Origin: JAUWKC01 sp035529895
GTDB lineage: Bacteria; Planctomycetota; Phycisphaerae; Sedimentisphaerales; Anaerobacaceae
NCBI GenBank assembly: GCA_035529895.1
Contig: DATKVV010000070.1
Coordinates: forward strand, 124,001-188,000
DNA length: 64,000 nt
Direction: 5' to 3'
Shown here: piece after piece, positions 17,054-29,877 of the stretch
Layout of the letters: every line of letters starts with the position of its first letter
How positions within the stretch are numbered: the stretch's first letter is position 1
Position numbers and translations under genes: made by a program
Notes under the pieces: generated by a model
Database searches by the model: none
What the model was told of the DNA's origin: nothing
What the model saw: only the letters and a program-made list of their open reading frames with translations

Positions 17054-17836
17054 CTACTCATTTCTCATTTTAAGCTTTTCACCCGTTGCAGCGTTTTCAC
17101 CGCGTTGCTCAGGCGCAGCAACGGGCAGACTATCAAAACGCGGCCCTGTGCCAACACGTCTTGGACGACGCCAGCGAGCCTGCCTCTGTTCAACTTCTTC
17201 GCCGAACTTGCCCCTGTAAATCCAAACCTTAATGCCGACCGCTCCATACGTTGTTCTGGCCGTCGCCGTGGCGTAATCTACATTGGCGTCCAGAGTTTGC
17301 AGTGGAATGCTCCCAAGCTTCTGTGTCTCTGTGCGAGCCATTTCCGCGCCGGCCAATCGTCCGGAGCAGGTAATTTTAACTCCCTTGGCGCCGTTGTTCA
17401 TTGCCGCTTCGCAAAACTGTTTCATGGTTCGCCGGAATGCCGCCCGCTTACTCAACTGCTCGGCAATTGCCTCGGCTACCAGCAAAGCGTTCAGGTCAGG
17501 CTCTTTTACCTCGATGACATTAACGCTCACCTTTCGGCCTATCATCGCCTCAAGCTCTTCCCGCAGCTTGTCGACTTCGCCGCCTCTGGGACCAATGACA
17601 ATGCCCGGCCGGGCACTGTGCAGTGTTACTTTGACCTCGCTGCGCGTTCGGACTATCTCAACTTTTGCCACCGCACCTTTTGGCATCTCGCGGTTGTACT
17701 TATTGTCTACGTACCGACGAATTCTCTGGTCCTCGACAAGAAAACAACCGTAATCGGCCTTGTGGGCAAACCAAGTGCTTTGCCAGCCAAGCGTTATTCC
17801 TGTCCTAAAACCTATTGGCGATGTTTTCTGACCCAT
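17054..17836 (-). CDS. rpsC: 30S ribosomal protein S3
   Basis: S3 lines the mRNA entry with S4 and S5 and has helicase-associated residues. The 260-residue protein opens MGQKTSPIGFRTGITLGWQS. A KH domain contains ARPGIVIGPRGGEVDKLREE, and the C-domain has GAKGVKITCSGRLAGAEMAR. About 35 residues extend beyond the usual end near GEEVEQRQARWRRPRRVG, giving a low-complexity tail. Confidence 0.96.
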   Translation of the reverse strand: MGQKTSPIGFRTGITLGWQSTWFAHKADYGCFLVEDQRIRRYVDNKYNREMPKGAVAKVEIVRTRSEVKVTLHSARPGIVIGPRGGEVDKLREELEAMIGRKVSVNVIEVKEPDLNALLVAEAIAEQLSKRAAFRRTMKQFCEAAMNNGAKGVKITCSGRLAGAEMARTETQKLGSIPLQTLDANVDYATATARTTYGAVGIKVWIYRGKFGEEVEQRQARWRRPRRVGTGPRFDSLPVAAPEQRGENAATGEKLKMRNE

Positions 17837-17907
17837 AATTTCGTATCTCTGCGTATAGGTATCGTACTCCGTTTAAGTTCTTCGTTTTTACCTCTTCCGG
17901 TCTTGTC

Positions 17908-18456
17908 TCAGGCCTCCGAAACCGTTATGTATATATGACAGGCCCTCTTACGAATAGGATGTGCTCTGCCTCTGTCCTTGGCGATCCATCTTTTGGTGCC
18001 AATTCGCACTCCTGCATCATCAACACGCGCCTCACTGACGTAGAGATTATCAACATCAGCCTGCTGCTCATCGGCATCCGCCACGGCACTTTTTAGAACT
18101 TTATCGACCATCGCGGCAGCGCGTTTCTTTGTGAACTTCAAAACATCCATCGCATCCTGAACACCCCGGCCGACTATCAACTGCGTAATCAATCTGACCT
18201 TACGGGCCGACATCGGTGCAAAGCGATAACAAGAACGCCAGACAACCAAATCATTCACCTCCGCGGATAAAGCCGCTGCCAAACGGCGAACATCCTCCTT
18301 GCGAGGTATCGGCCTGCAGAGGCCTTTCCGCCAGTTTCTAACGGCCGCTGCCGCCTCTTTGCTGTCCAGCCCCCCTCTGACAAGCTGATCGGCCAGCTGC
18401 TCTATACTAATCTCTCGCTGCTCGCAAAGGCCTCTTAACTTGGCAGCACTTAACAT
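17908..18456 (-). CDS. rplV: 50S ribosomal protein L22 with N-terminal HTH-like extension
   Basis: L22 lines the peptide exit tunnel through a long beta hairpin. The L22 core starts at about residue 77 (YRFAPMSARKVRLITQLI). It runs through the tunnel hairpin (DDAGVRIGTKRWIAKDRGRA) to the usual end CHIYITVSEA. The first 70 residues are extra and look like an XRE-type helix-turn-helix domain. LRGLCEQREISIEQLADQLV fills helices 1-2, AVRNWRKG fits the recognition-helix end, and VRRLAAALSAEVNDLV matches the last helix. Total length is 182 against about 110-120 usual. The ATG at 18456 is the first in frame. The only other in-frame Met is at residue 82 inside the core, so the extension belongs to the protein. 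Confidence 0.93.
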   Translation of the reverse strand: MLSAAKLRGLCEQREISIEQLADQLVRGGLDSKEAAAAVRNWRKGLCRPIPRKEDVRRLAAALSAEVNDLVVWRSCYRFAPMSARKVRLITQLIVGRGVQDAMDVLKFTKKRAAAMVDKVLKSAVADADEQQADVDNLYVSEARVDDAGVRIGTKRWIAKDRGRAHPIRKRACHIYITVSEA

Positions 18457-18551
18457 ATCTCATACCTCATACTTCGCATATAGGTTCCCAAACCCGCGTT
18501 GTCGTGTTTGGATACCTCTTGTATCTCGCTCCATACTGCGCCAGATACGTC

Positions 18552-18824
18552 TCACACTTTTATCTTCTTGCTTGAATGGCCCCTGAATGTCCGCGTCACC
18601 GAAAACTCTCCAAGCTTGTGCCCGACCATATCATCGGTAACAAAAACCTTGTTGAATATCTTGCCGTTATGCACCAAAAAAGTAAAACCGACGAACTCGG
18701 GAGTTATCGTGCATCTTCGCGCCCAGGTTTTTATCGGCTCATGAGAACCCAACTGAATCTGCTTGTTCACCTTGGCAAACAGTTTTGCATCAACATACGG
18801 TCCTTTTTTGAGCGATCTTCCCAT
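18552..18824 (-). CDS. rpsS: 30S ribosomal protein S19
   Basis: S19 is in the head of the small subunit, paired with S13. It has 90 residues from ATG 18824 (MGRSLKKGPYVDAKLF), preceded by GAGGA. KTWARRCTITPEFVGFTFLV and DMVGHKLGEFSVTRTFRGH are the family signatures. It lies between rplB and rplV as normal. Confidence 0.95.
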   Translation of the reverse strand: MGRSLKKGPYVDAKLFAKVNKQIQLGSHEPIKTWARRCTITPEFVGFTFLVHNGKIFNKVFVTDDMVGHKLGEFSVTRTFRGHSSKKIKV

Positions 18825-18888
18825 CAAAATTCCTCAACGAGCTCACATTTACCGCTGCAACACAGTTCGCAGACCACACACCGTTTCA

Positions 18889-19740
18889 TCAAAGCACCAA
18901 CTGCCCTTGCCTGACATTTCTCCGTCTGCGAATAATTCTCTTATTGCTTGGCTTTCGCGGATTTCTTGTTTTTCCACCTTTGGCCAGCACACCTGTCGGC
19001 GAACAAGGGTGTCGACCGCCGTTTGCCCTGCCCTCACCACCACCCATTGGGTGAGAAACAGGGTTCTGGGCCTTACCCCTGACATGGGGTCTTCGCCCCA
19101 TATGTCGCATCCGCCCGGCCTTGCCAATCTTGACATTCTGGTAATCCGAATTACTTAATTGGCCGATTGTAGCCCGGCATTCCTTACGAACCATTCGCAT
19201 CTCACCGCTCGGCAAAACAATGGTAACCCAATCGCCTTCCTTGGCCACAATTTTTGCAGCGCCTCCGGCGCCTCTAACCATCTTCCCGCCCTGGCCGGCC
19301 ATCATTTCAATGTTGTGAATTTCCAGGCCGCTCGGAATCGCTTCGAGCGGCATCGCATTCCCAATGTGAGGCTCACAAGAGGCGCCGCTCTCCACCCGCT
19401 CCCCCACCTTTATACCAAACGGCGACAGAATATACCTTTTCTCGCCGTCGGCGTAGTGCAGCAGCGAAATAAAGCAATTCCTGTTGGGGTCGTACTCAAT
19501 TGTCGCCACCTTCGCCGGAACACCATCTTTGTCCCGCTTGAAATCGATAACGCGGTAGATTTTTCTGGCCCCCCCGCCCCTGAACCGTACGGAAGTAATG
19601 CCCCGATGGTTTCTCCCACCGGCCTTCTTTATCCGCCTGCAAAGCGACTTCTCAGGACTATCGACCGTCAGCTCCGCGTAATCATTTACCGAGCCGTTCC
19701 TGCGCCCGGGACTCGTCGGTTTGTAAATTCGAATACCCAT
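18889..19740 (-). CDS. rplB: 50S ribosomal protein L2
   Basis: L2 is essential for subunit association and the peptidyl-transferase centre. It has 283 residues. MGIRIYKPTSPGRRNGSVND starts the family. The OB and SH3-like domains include GNAMPLEAIPSGLEIHNIEM. MGRRPHVRGKAQNPVSHPMG contains the conserved His near the catalytic centre. The order rplW-rplB-rpsS is standard. Confidence 0.97.
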   Translation of the reverse strand: MGIRIYKPTSPGRRNGSVNDYAELTVDSPEKSLCRRIKKAGGRNHRGITSVRFRGGGARKIYRVIDFKRDKDGVPAKVATIEYDPNRNCFISLLHYADGEKRYILSPFGIKVGERVESGASCEPHIGNAMPLEAIPSGLEIHNIEMMAGQGGKMVRGAGGAAKIVAKEGDWVTIVLPSGEMRMVRKECRATIGQLSNSDYQNVKIGKAGRMRHMGRRPHVRGKAQNPVSHPMGGGEGRANGGRHPCSPTGVLAKGGKTRNPRKPSNKRIIRRRRNVRQGQLVL

Positions 19741-19765
19741 ATCCTAACACCCCTGCATTTCGCCT

Positions 19766-20047
19766 TTAGAACAAATCTATATGATATTCCGGCTCTAAAA
19801 ATACAACAGCCTTTTTCCAACCGGCGGTCAAACCGGCCGTCCTGCCTTTCCGGCGGTATTTACCCTTCCGGTTGGCAGTTCTCACCTTGAGAACCTTAAC
19901 GCCATATACTTTCTCCACAGCGTTCCTTATCTGGACCTTGTTTGCCTTTCGGTTCACCTCGAAGGAGTATGCGCCTTTCGTGCTGGCAAAGTGCATCCCT
20001 TGCTCCGTAATCAAAGGCCGAATTATTATCTCGTAGTCCTCAAGCAT
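19766..20047 (-). CDS. rplW: 50S ribosomal protein L23
   Basis: L23 is the main docking site for trigger factor and SRP at the tunnel exit. The 93-residue protein begins MLEDYEIIIRPLITEQGMHF. FEVNRKANKVQIRNAVEKVY and VLKVRTANRKGKYRRKGRTA are conserved. It follows rplD by six bases. Confidence 0.95.
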   Translation of the reverse strand: MLEDYEIIIRPLITEQGMHFASTKGAYSFEVNRKANKVQIRNAVEKVYGVKVLKVRTANRKGKYRRKGRTAGLTAGWKKAVVFLEPEYHIDLF

Positions 20048-20053
20048 AAACCG

Positions 20054-20686
20054 TTAGTTCTCACCCGTTTTGTCCTTATTCATAAGCGACATAAACGCCT
20101 CTTTGGTAAAAAGTATCTTGCGGTGACTGCAGATATCCCCGGCGTTCAATTCAGCCACCGGCATAACCGCTATCCTCGGAATATTCCTGGCCGATTTGTA
20201 AAGATTCGCGTCCACCGAGCTCGTCGTCACCAGGCAGCTTCGCTCAATCTTCAGATTACTCAACACCTCCGCAAAATCACGCGTGCGAGGCTTCTCAAAT
20301 TTCAGCTCATCCACTACGACAACGTTGTCAGTCAAAAGCTTCGCCAATATCGCGGAATCCGTGGCCAGCCTCCTTTGCTTCCTGGGCATGTTTTTGCTGA
20401 AATCTCTGGGAGTCTTTGCAAAGGTAACGCCGCCCCCAACTCGTTTGCCGGTCCTGATATTACCGACACGGGCATTGCCTGTCCCCTTTTGTCTGAACAG
20501 TTTCCTGGTCGAGCCTTCCACCATGCTCCTGCCCTTGGTTGCAGCCGTTCCCACACGCCTGTTGGCCTGATACATGACAATGGCCTGCTTGAGCAGCGGA
20601 TACCTGACAAACCCGCCGAAAGCCGACTCATCGACTTTCAATTTGTCGACTTCCTGTCCTTCCCGGTTGTAAACAGCCAAATTCAT
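20054..20686 (-). CDS. rplD: 50S ribosomal protein L4
   Basis: L4 reaches into the exit tunnel and in E. coli autoregulates the S10 operon. It has 210 residues from ATG 20686 (MNLAVYNREGQEVDKL). The frame stays open 17 codons upstream without support for a start. GTAATKGRSMVEGSTRKLFR and QKGTGNARVGNIRTGKRVGG form the tunnel loop. Confidence 0.95.
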   Translation of the reverse strand: MNLAVYNREGQEVDKLKVDESAFGGFVRYPLLKQAIVMYQANRRVGTAATKGRSMVEGSTRKLFRQKGTGNARVGNIRTGKRVGGGVTFAKTPRDFSKNMPRKQRRLATDSAILAKLLTDNVVVVDELKFEKPRTRDFAEVLSNLKIERSCLVTTSSVDANLYKSARNIPRIAVMPVAELNAGDICSHRKILFTKEAFMSLMNKDKTGEN

Positions 20687-20762
20687 AATTTCAACTTTCC
20701 ACTTTTCGAAATAGTTCAGCGCCTCAACGGCCCACAAATCGCGAACACAAAAAACTGCGACC

Positions 20763-21410
20763 TCAACCCTTCTTGGCGCTACGGACTATAACGTATCCGT
20801 CCACAGGACCCGGCACCGGACCTTTGACCACCAACAAGTTCTTCTCTTCGTCTATTGTCACCAAACTATGGTTTTTTGTTGTCACACGCTCGCTGCCCAT
20901 ATGCCCTGCCATTTTCTTGCCCTTCTTTATGTTCCCGCCGTGACCCCGGTCAGTACCGTAACTTGCCTGCGAGCCGGGCGCCCTGTGTTTCCGCTCAGTA
21001 CCGTGCGAGCCTGGGAAACCATGAAACCCGTACCGCTTCATCACACCCGCGAAGCCTTTGCCCTTGCTTGTGCCAACCACATCGACATACTTGTTCCCCG
21101 CAAAGACCGAAACTGTAAGCAAGTCCCCTGCTTTGTACTCCGGCTCAGCACTGCCCGGCAGACGCATCTCTCTTACAAACCTCTTCGGCCCCGTCTGGCA
21201 GTTCTTGGCATGCCCGATTTGCGGTTTCTTCCTCCGCGAGGGTTTTACTTCGTCATATCCTAACTGTACGGCGTTGTATCCATCCGATTCCACTGTCTTG
21301 ACCTGCAAAACGGCGCAAGGGCCGGCCTGTATGACCGTAACCGGCAGAAGTCTGCCTGACTCGTCATACACCTGAGTCATCCCAACTTTTTTCCCCAGTA
21401 ACATCGCCAT
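20763..21410 (-). CDS. rplC: 50S ribosomal protein L3
   Basis: L3 helps organise the peptidyl-transferase centre. The 215-residue protein begins MAMLLGKKVGMTQVYDESGR. The conserved extension reads SKGKGFAGVMKRYGFHGFPG. GTERKHRAPGSQ and KKMAGHMGSERVTTKNHSLV complete the family signature. It follows rpsJ in the S10 operon. Confidence 0.97.
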   Translation of the reverse strand: MAMLLGKKVGMTQVYDESGRLLPVTVIQAGPCAVLQVKTVESDGYNAVQLGYDEVKPSRRKKPQIGHAKNCQTGPKRFVREMRLPGSAEPEYKAGDLLTVSVFAGNKYVDVVGTSKGKGFAGVMKRYGFHGFPGSHGTERKHRAPGSQASYGTDRGHGGNIKKGKKMAGHMGSERVTTKNHSLVTIDEEKNLLVVKGPVPGPVDGYVIVRSAKKG

Positions 21411-21465
21411 AATTTCACGCTCTGTACTTCAATGCCTCATCACCGTTCGCCAGGCGAAGCGCGGT

Positions 21466-21780
21466 TCACGCTTTTATTTTTACAAAGACACCGGCGGGCA
21501 CCACCAGACGATTCAAGACCTCAACCGTTCGCGCATTGGCATCGTAAATATCAATCAGGCGCTTGTGAGTCCTCAACTCAAACTGCTCACGAGACTTCTT
21601 ATCAATGTGCGGACTTCGCAAAACAGTGTACCTTTCAACCCGCGTAGGCAACGGTATCGGACCACTTACCCGAGTGTTGGTCCTTCGGGCGTGCTCCACT
21701 ATCTCCTTCGCAGACGCATCAAGAGTACGGTGGTCGTAGCCTTCCATACGAATCCTAATTCTTTCAGTTTCAGTGGCCAT
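21466..21780 (-). CDS. rpsJ: 30S ribosomal protein S10
   Basis: S10 is in the small-subunit head and also acts with NusB in antitermination. The 104-residue protein has RIRIRMEGYDHRTLDASAKE and VSGPIPLPTRVERYTVLRSP. HIDKKSREQFELRTHKRLID follows. It is the first gene of the S10-spc-alpha run and has a promoter-like sequence about 70 bases upstream. Confidence 0.96.
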   Translation of the reverse strand: MATETERIRIRMEGYDHRTLDASAKEIVEHARRTNTRVSGPIPLPTRVERYTVLRSPHIDKKSREQFELRTHKRLIDIYDANARTVEVLNRLVVPAGVFVKIKA

Positions 21781-21849
21781 AAGTTTCGTTCCCGTCAGAG
21801 GCCTCGCCGCCCCTTCTCAAATTCCACCTGAAAACTTCGAAAAACTAAT

Positions 21850-21877
21850 ATTTTACCACCGGCTTTAGCAAAAGCAA
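21850..21877 (-). promoter_or_regulatory. Candidate promoter of the S10 operon
   Basis: On the minus strand TTGCTT (21872-21877), a 16-base spacer and TAAAAT (21850-21855) form a good sigma-70-like promoter. It gives a leader of about 60 bases before rpsJ. It sits in the only gene-free stretch inside the ribosomal block. Confidence 0.5.
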
Positions 21878-22356
21878 GATAAAATCTCCCTGTCAGCAAC
21901 ACCAAGCATCAAGGGCGATTTACTCTCTTTTCGCTGAATTTATCTCGCTTGATTATTGGCAGGAAAGGCCTTCTTTTGACTCAAAAAGCAAAAAGTAAGC
22001 ACTCGCTTCCTTTTTCCCCTGTCTTGCTTTTCACATTCCTACTTTTTCCTTTTTGAATTCGCCTTCCTTAAAGGACCAGGAGCCTGGCTCGTTTCCTGAT
22101 ACACTGGCATATCACAAATGGCCAGTTCTCAAGGCCGATTCGCCGGCCTGCTCCGCTAAAAAAACCAAATAGACCTTCTTACAACCCGTCCCTGACCGAC
22201 AAATACAGATATGCGGTAGCCGAACTAAATACGCAAAGCCATCCTTGGCAATGCTCGCCTCGGCTGCACAGACACATTAGCCTATCCCATAAATTCCTTG
22301 CCGTCAATAGACTTTCGATAAAAATCTTGCCTCAAATAAAAAAATAAGGGTGTCTT
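21878..22356. other. Gene-free interval between fusA and the S10 promoter
   Basis: This stretch has no acceptable ORF on either strand. It holds A/T-rich tracts, a GGCC-type inverted repeat near 22132-22149 (AGGCCG/CGGCCT) and a shorter CCAGG/CCTGG repeat near 22075-22090. Neither is followed by a T run on the strand that matters, so I call no terminator after fusA. A leader RNA or transcription-unit boundary could lie here. Confidence 0.5.
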
Positions 22357-24432
22357 TCACAGAATAATTTGCTCCATGACCTCCTCTGGGGTTCTCTCAT
22401 AGCTTAACGGCTCCATGGTGAAGCTCCCCCGCCCGGCCGTCGCACTTCTGATTTCGCTTGAATACCCAAACATCTCGGCCAGGGGTACCTTGGCATCAAT
22501 CAACCGCATGTTACCATGCACCCGGCAATCCGTAATCATGCCCCTTTTTCCCAACAAACCGCCCTGGACCACCCCAAGGTAGGCCTCCGGCACGATCACC
22601 TCAAGCCGCATAATCGGCTCAAGAAGGACCGTCCCAGCCTGTTTTAGGGCCTTTTCTACAGCTATCGTCGCGGCCTGTTCGAACGCCACGTCCGAAGAAT
22701 CCACCGAATGGAATGAGCCGTCAATTAACGTAACCTTAACTCCCACAACAGGATAGCCTGCCAAAACCCCGCTGCTCAGGGCATCCCTAACACCTCGTTC
22801 CACTGAATGCACGTATTCCTTCGGCACCATCTGCCCACCGGCTTTGTTTTCAAAGTCAATATCCCGGCTCCAATGCCCGTGTTCTGTCAATAGCGGTTCA
22901 ACCGTCAACACAACATGCCCGTACTGGCCGTGACCTCCCGTCTGACGTATGAATTTGCCTTCGGCCTTCGCCAGTTTCGTAATGGCTTCTTTGTAAGCCA
23001 CCTTTGGCCTGCCTACCCGCACATCTACGCCTTTTTCTCTAACCAGTTTGTGCTGCAACACTTCCAGATGCAACTCCCCCATCCCGCTGATGATTGTCTG
23101 GCCCGTTTCGGCATCCACTTTAAACTCGAAAGTCGGATCTTCCCGCCTCAAAACGGCCAGTGCCTCCGCCAGTTTTGGCCTTTCGGCCGCCGTTCTGGGC
23201 TCGATCGACATACTAACAACGGTTTCCGGGAAGGTAATACTCGGCAGGCAAACAGGCTTCTTGGGGTCACAAAGCGTATCGCCGGTAAGCGTCTCCTTCA
23301 GGCCGACAACTGCAACAATATCACCGGCGCCGGCCGAATCCAGAAGCTCCCGCTCATTGGCGTGCATCTCGAATATCCGCGTAATATTCTCCCGCCGGTC
23401 GCGATTGACATTCAATACTCTCCTGCCGGCCTTTAACGTGCCTTGATAAATCCGCAGAAAGTATAAATCACCGTGCGTATCGCTCGTAATCTTAAACGCA
23501 ATTGCAACCAGGCTGCCATTTCGGTCGCACTCAACCGTTATTTTCTTGCTTACATCGCCCGGCTTGTGCCCGACTATAACAGGCTTATCCAGCGGAGAAG
23601 GCAGAAAAGCCACAACACCGTCGAGCAGCCTTTGCACGCCAATATACTTCAGGGCTGAACCGACAAACACCGGCTGAAGGTTGTTGCTCAACGTACCTTT
23701 CCTGATTGCTCCTGTAATCACCTCGATGCTGACCGGCTTGTCGTGCACGTAAGCATCCATTAGCTGCTCATCATATTCGGCAGCGAGCCCGAGCAGGTGG
23801 ATTCTTCCCTGCTGGGCGATTTGCCGCAATTCAGCAGGAATCTCAGTCTCTTCATACGTTGCTCCCAGCTCTTCAGGCTTGTAGAAGACCGCCCGCATCT
23901 TCATCAGGTCCACTATTCCGGAAAAAGAGCCTTCCGCCCCGATAGGCAACTGCAATAAAAGTGGATTAGCAAGCAGCTTGTCACGAATACTTGCAACAGT
24001 CATCTCGAAGTCCGCGCCGGTCTTATCCATTTTATTCACGAAGAAAAGGCAGGGCAGAGCGTATTTTTGCCCCTGTCTCCAGACCGTCTCGGTCTGCGCC
24101 TGCACACCCTCGCTGCCGTCCAACACAGCCACGGCGCCATCAAGAACACGCAGCGACCTTTCCACCTCAGCGGTAAAATCGATGTGTCCGGGCGTATCGA
24201 TAAGGTTAATATCATACCCTTTCCAGGGACACTTGGTCGCGGCTGAAGTGATGGTAATGCCCCTTTTCTGTTCCTCCTCCAGGTAATCCATAACCGCGGT
24301 CCCGTCATGGACTTCGCCCATCTTGTAGGTCTTGCCCGCATAATAGAGTATGCGCTCGGTTACCGTTGTCTTTCCGGCATCGATATGAGCCACAATTCCT
24401 ATATTACGCAGTTTTTCCAGATTAGATGGCAT
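22357..24432 (-). CDS. fusA: Elongation factor G
   Basis: EF-G is the GTPase that drives translocation. It has 691 residues from ATG 24432 (MPSNLEKLRNIGIVAHIDAG), with the frame open to a TTG at 24474. G1 is AHIDAGKTT and switch I keeps RGITITSAA. DTPGHIDF and NKMDKTGA follow, and domains II-V are complete, including GQYGHVVLTVEPL and the domain IV loop (residues about 480-600). Canonical length. It follows rpsG in str-operon order but a strong terminator separates the two, so it may have its own promoter. Confidence 0.96.
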   Translation of the reverse strand: MPSNLEKLRNIGIVAHIDAGKTTVTERILYYAGKTYKMGEVHDGTAVMDYLEEEQKRGITITSAATKCPWKGYDINLIDTPGHIDFTAEVERSLRVLDGAVAVLDGSEGVQAQTETVWRQGQKYALPCLFFVNKMDKTGADFEMTVASIRDKLLANPLLLQLPIGAEGSFSGIVDLMKMRAVFYKPEELGATYEETEIPAELRQIAQQGRIHLLGLAAEYDEQLMDAYVHDKPVSIEVITGAIRKGTLSNNLQPVFVGSALKYIGVQRLLDGVVAFLPSPLDKPVIVGHKPGDVSKKITVECDRNGSLVAIAFKITSDTHGDLYFLRIYQGTLKAGRRVLNVNRDRRENITRIFEMHANERELLDSAGAGDIVAVVGLKETLTGDTLCDPKKPVCLPSITFPETVVSMSIEPRTAAERPKLAEALAVLRREDPTFEFKVDAETGQTIISGMGELHLEVLQHKLVREKGVDVRVGRPKVAYKEAITKLAKAEGKFIRQTGGHGQYGHVVLTVEPLLTEHGHWSRDIDFENKAGGQMVPKEYVHSVERGVRDALSSGVLAGYPVVGVKVTLIDGSFHSVDSSDVAFEQAATIAVEKALKQAGTVLLEPIMRLEVIVPEAYLGVVQGGLLGKRGMITDCRVHGNMRLIDAKVPLAEMFGYSSEIRSATAGRGSFTMEPLSYERTPEEVMEQIIL

Positions 24433-24504
24433 TGCTGTATCTACTCTCGCATAGCCAGACGACAAAAAAACCAACCAAACATAAGCTGCCGTACAAAATA
24501 TGAA

Positions 24505-24549
24505 TAAAAAAAACTGCCACGGTCATCCCATAAAAAATGCCGTGGCAGT
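24505..24549 (-). terminator. Strong intrinsic terminator between rpsG and fusA
   Basis: On the minus strand ACTGCCACGG, a 17-base loop and a perfect CCGTGGCAGT arm are followed by eight T. This is a textbook rho-independent terminator starting 15 bases after the rpsG stop. It would end or attenuate the rpoB-rpoC-rpsL-rpsG transcript before fusA. Confidence 0.88.
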
Positions 24550-24563
24550 CTAAAACCAACACT

Positions 24564-25037
24564 TTACCAGGCAAAGTGGGCAAACGCCTTATTGGCCTCG
24601 GCCATTCTATGAATGTTTTCTCTGGTGGTCATTGCGACACCGTGCCCGTTATAGGCGTCTATCAGTTCCGAAGCCAGCCGGTCACACATCGGTTTGCCTT
24701 TCTTGCTTCTGGCGGCCTGTAATATCCAGCGAAAAGCCAGAGACTGCTGACGTCTGGCTTTTACCTGCATTGGGACCTGATAGCTCGCACCGCCAACGCG
24801 CTTGCTGCGAACCTCAAGCAGCGGTTTGACATTATTGACGGCCTTCTCAAACACGTCAAGCGGCTGCGCATCCTTCATTTTTTCGCCTACGATGTCCATC
24901 GCACGATAGAAGGCCCGCTCGGCCACGCTCTTCTTGCCCTGCCACATCATAGTGTTAATAAACTTCGCGACCAGCTTGCTATTGTACTTGGGGTCGGGTC
25001 CTAATTGCTCGCTTGATGCCGTCCACTTTTTTGCCAT
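24564..25037 (-). CDS. rpsG: 30S ribosomal protein S7
   Basis: S7 nucleates the 16S 3' domain and in E. coli represses the str operon. It has 157 residues. MWQGKKSVAERAFYRAMDIV and EVRSKRVGGASYQVPMQVKA carry the family signature. The segment ANKAFAHFAW ends the protein. It follows rpsL by about 55 bases and is followed by an intrinsic terminator. Confidence 0.96.
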   Translation of the reverse strand: MAKKWTASSEQLGPDPKYNSKLVAKFINTMMWQGKKSVAERAFYRAMDIVGEKMKDAQPLDVFEKAVNNVKPLLEVRSKRVGGASYQVPMQVKARRQQSLAFRWILQAARSKKGKPMCDRLASELIDAYNGHGVAMTTRENIHRMAEANKAFAHFAW

Positions 25038-25092
25038 AAGTTCCTCGTATATCCCTGAAAGTCTCTAAGGGCAATGGATTTTATACGCCGCC

Positions 25093-25473
25093 TTATCCAC
25101 CGGCTTTACCTTTCTTGGCCCCGTATTTGCTTCTACCCTGCCTGCGGTTTGCAACACCCGCGCAGTCGAGGACTCCGCGGACAATATGATATCGCACGCC
25201 GGGCAGGTCTCTGACGCGGCCGCCACGGATGGTAACCGTGCTGTGCTCCTGCAGGTTATGGTCAATGCCCGGTATGTAGGCGGTAACTTCTTTGCCGTTG
25301 GTCAGTCTGACACGGGCAATCTTGCGCAGGGCCGAGTTTGGCTTCTTGGGTGTCTGGGTCCGCACAATCAGGCATACGCCCCTCTTCTGGGGCGACCCGC
25401 TGATGTCGGATACACGCCTCTTACCCTTGCCTTTCGCTCTCGCACGCCTGACTAACTGGTTTATCGTGGGCAT
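25093..25473 (-). CDS. rpsL: 30S ribosomal protein S12
   Basis: S12 monitors codon-anticodon pairing in the decoding centre. The 126-residue protein aligns with E. coli S12 without gaps through the functional loops. Lys43 is present in TPKKPNSALRK. At position 88, however, the loop reads GRVRDLPGVRY, so Arg replaces the usual Lys. A substitution of that kind gives streptomycin resistance in other bacteria. The gene follows rpoC by about 50 bases. Confidence 0.96.
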   Translation of the reverse strand: MPTINQLVRRARAKGKGKRRVSDISGSPQKRGVCLIVRTQTPKKPNSALRKIARVRLTNGKEVTAYIPGIDHNLQEHSTVTIRGGRVRDLPGVRYHIVRGVLDCAGVANRRQGRSKYGAKKGKAGG

Positions 25474-25523
25474 AATTCCCTTCCAATCTCAATTTCTTCC
25501 ATTTAATCGCCTGAGACAAAACT

Positions 25524-29810
<4,287 letters not shown>

Positions 29811-29877
29811 TTGAGGTCAACTCCTTATAATTCAGATATGCACAAGTCACAAACAAGTTTGTGCCATTGTGCTCACC

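Noticed and set aside
22132..22149. Terminator after fusA
   Set aside because: The AGGCCG/CGGCCT hairpin is not followed by a T run on the minus strand.
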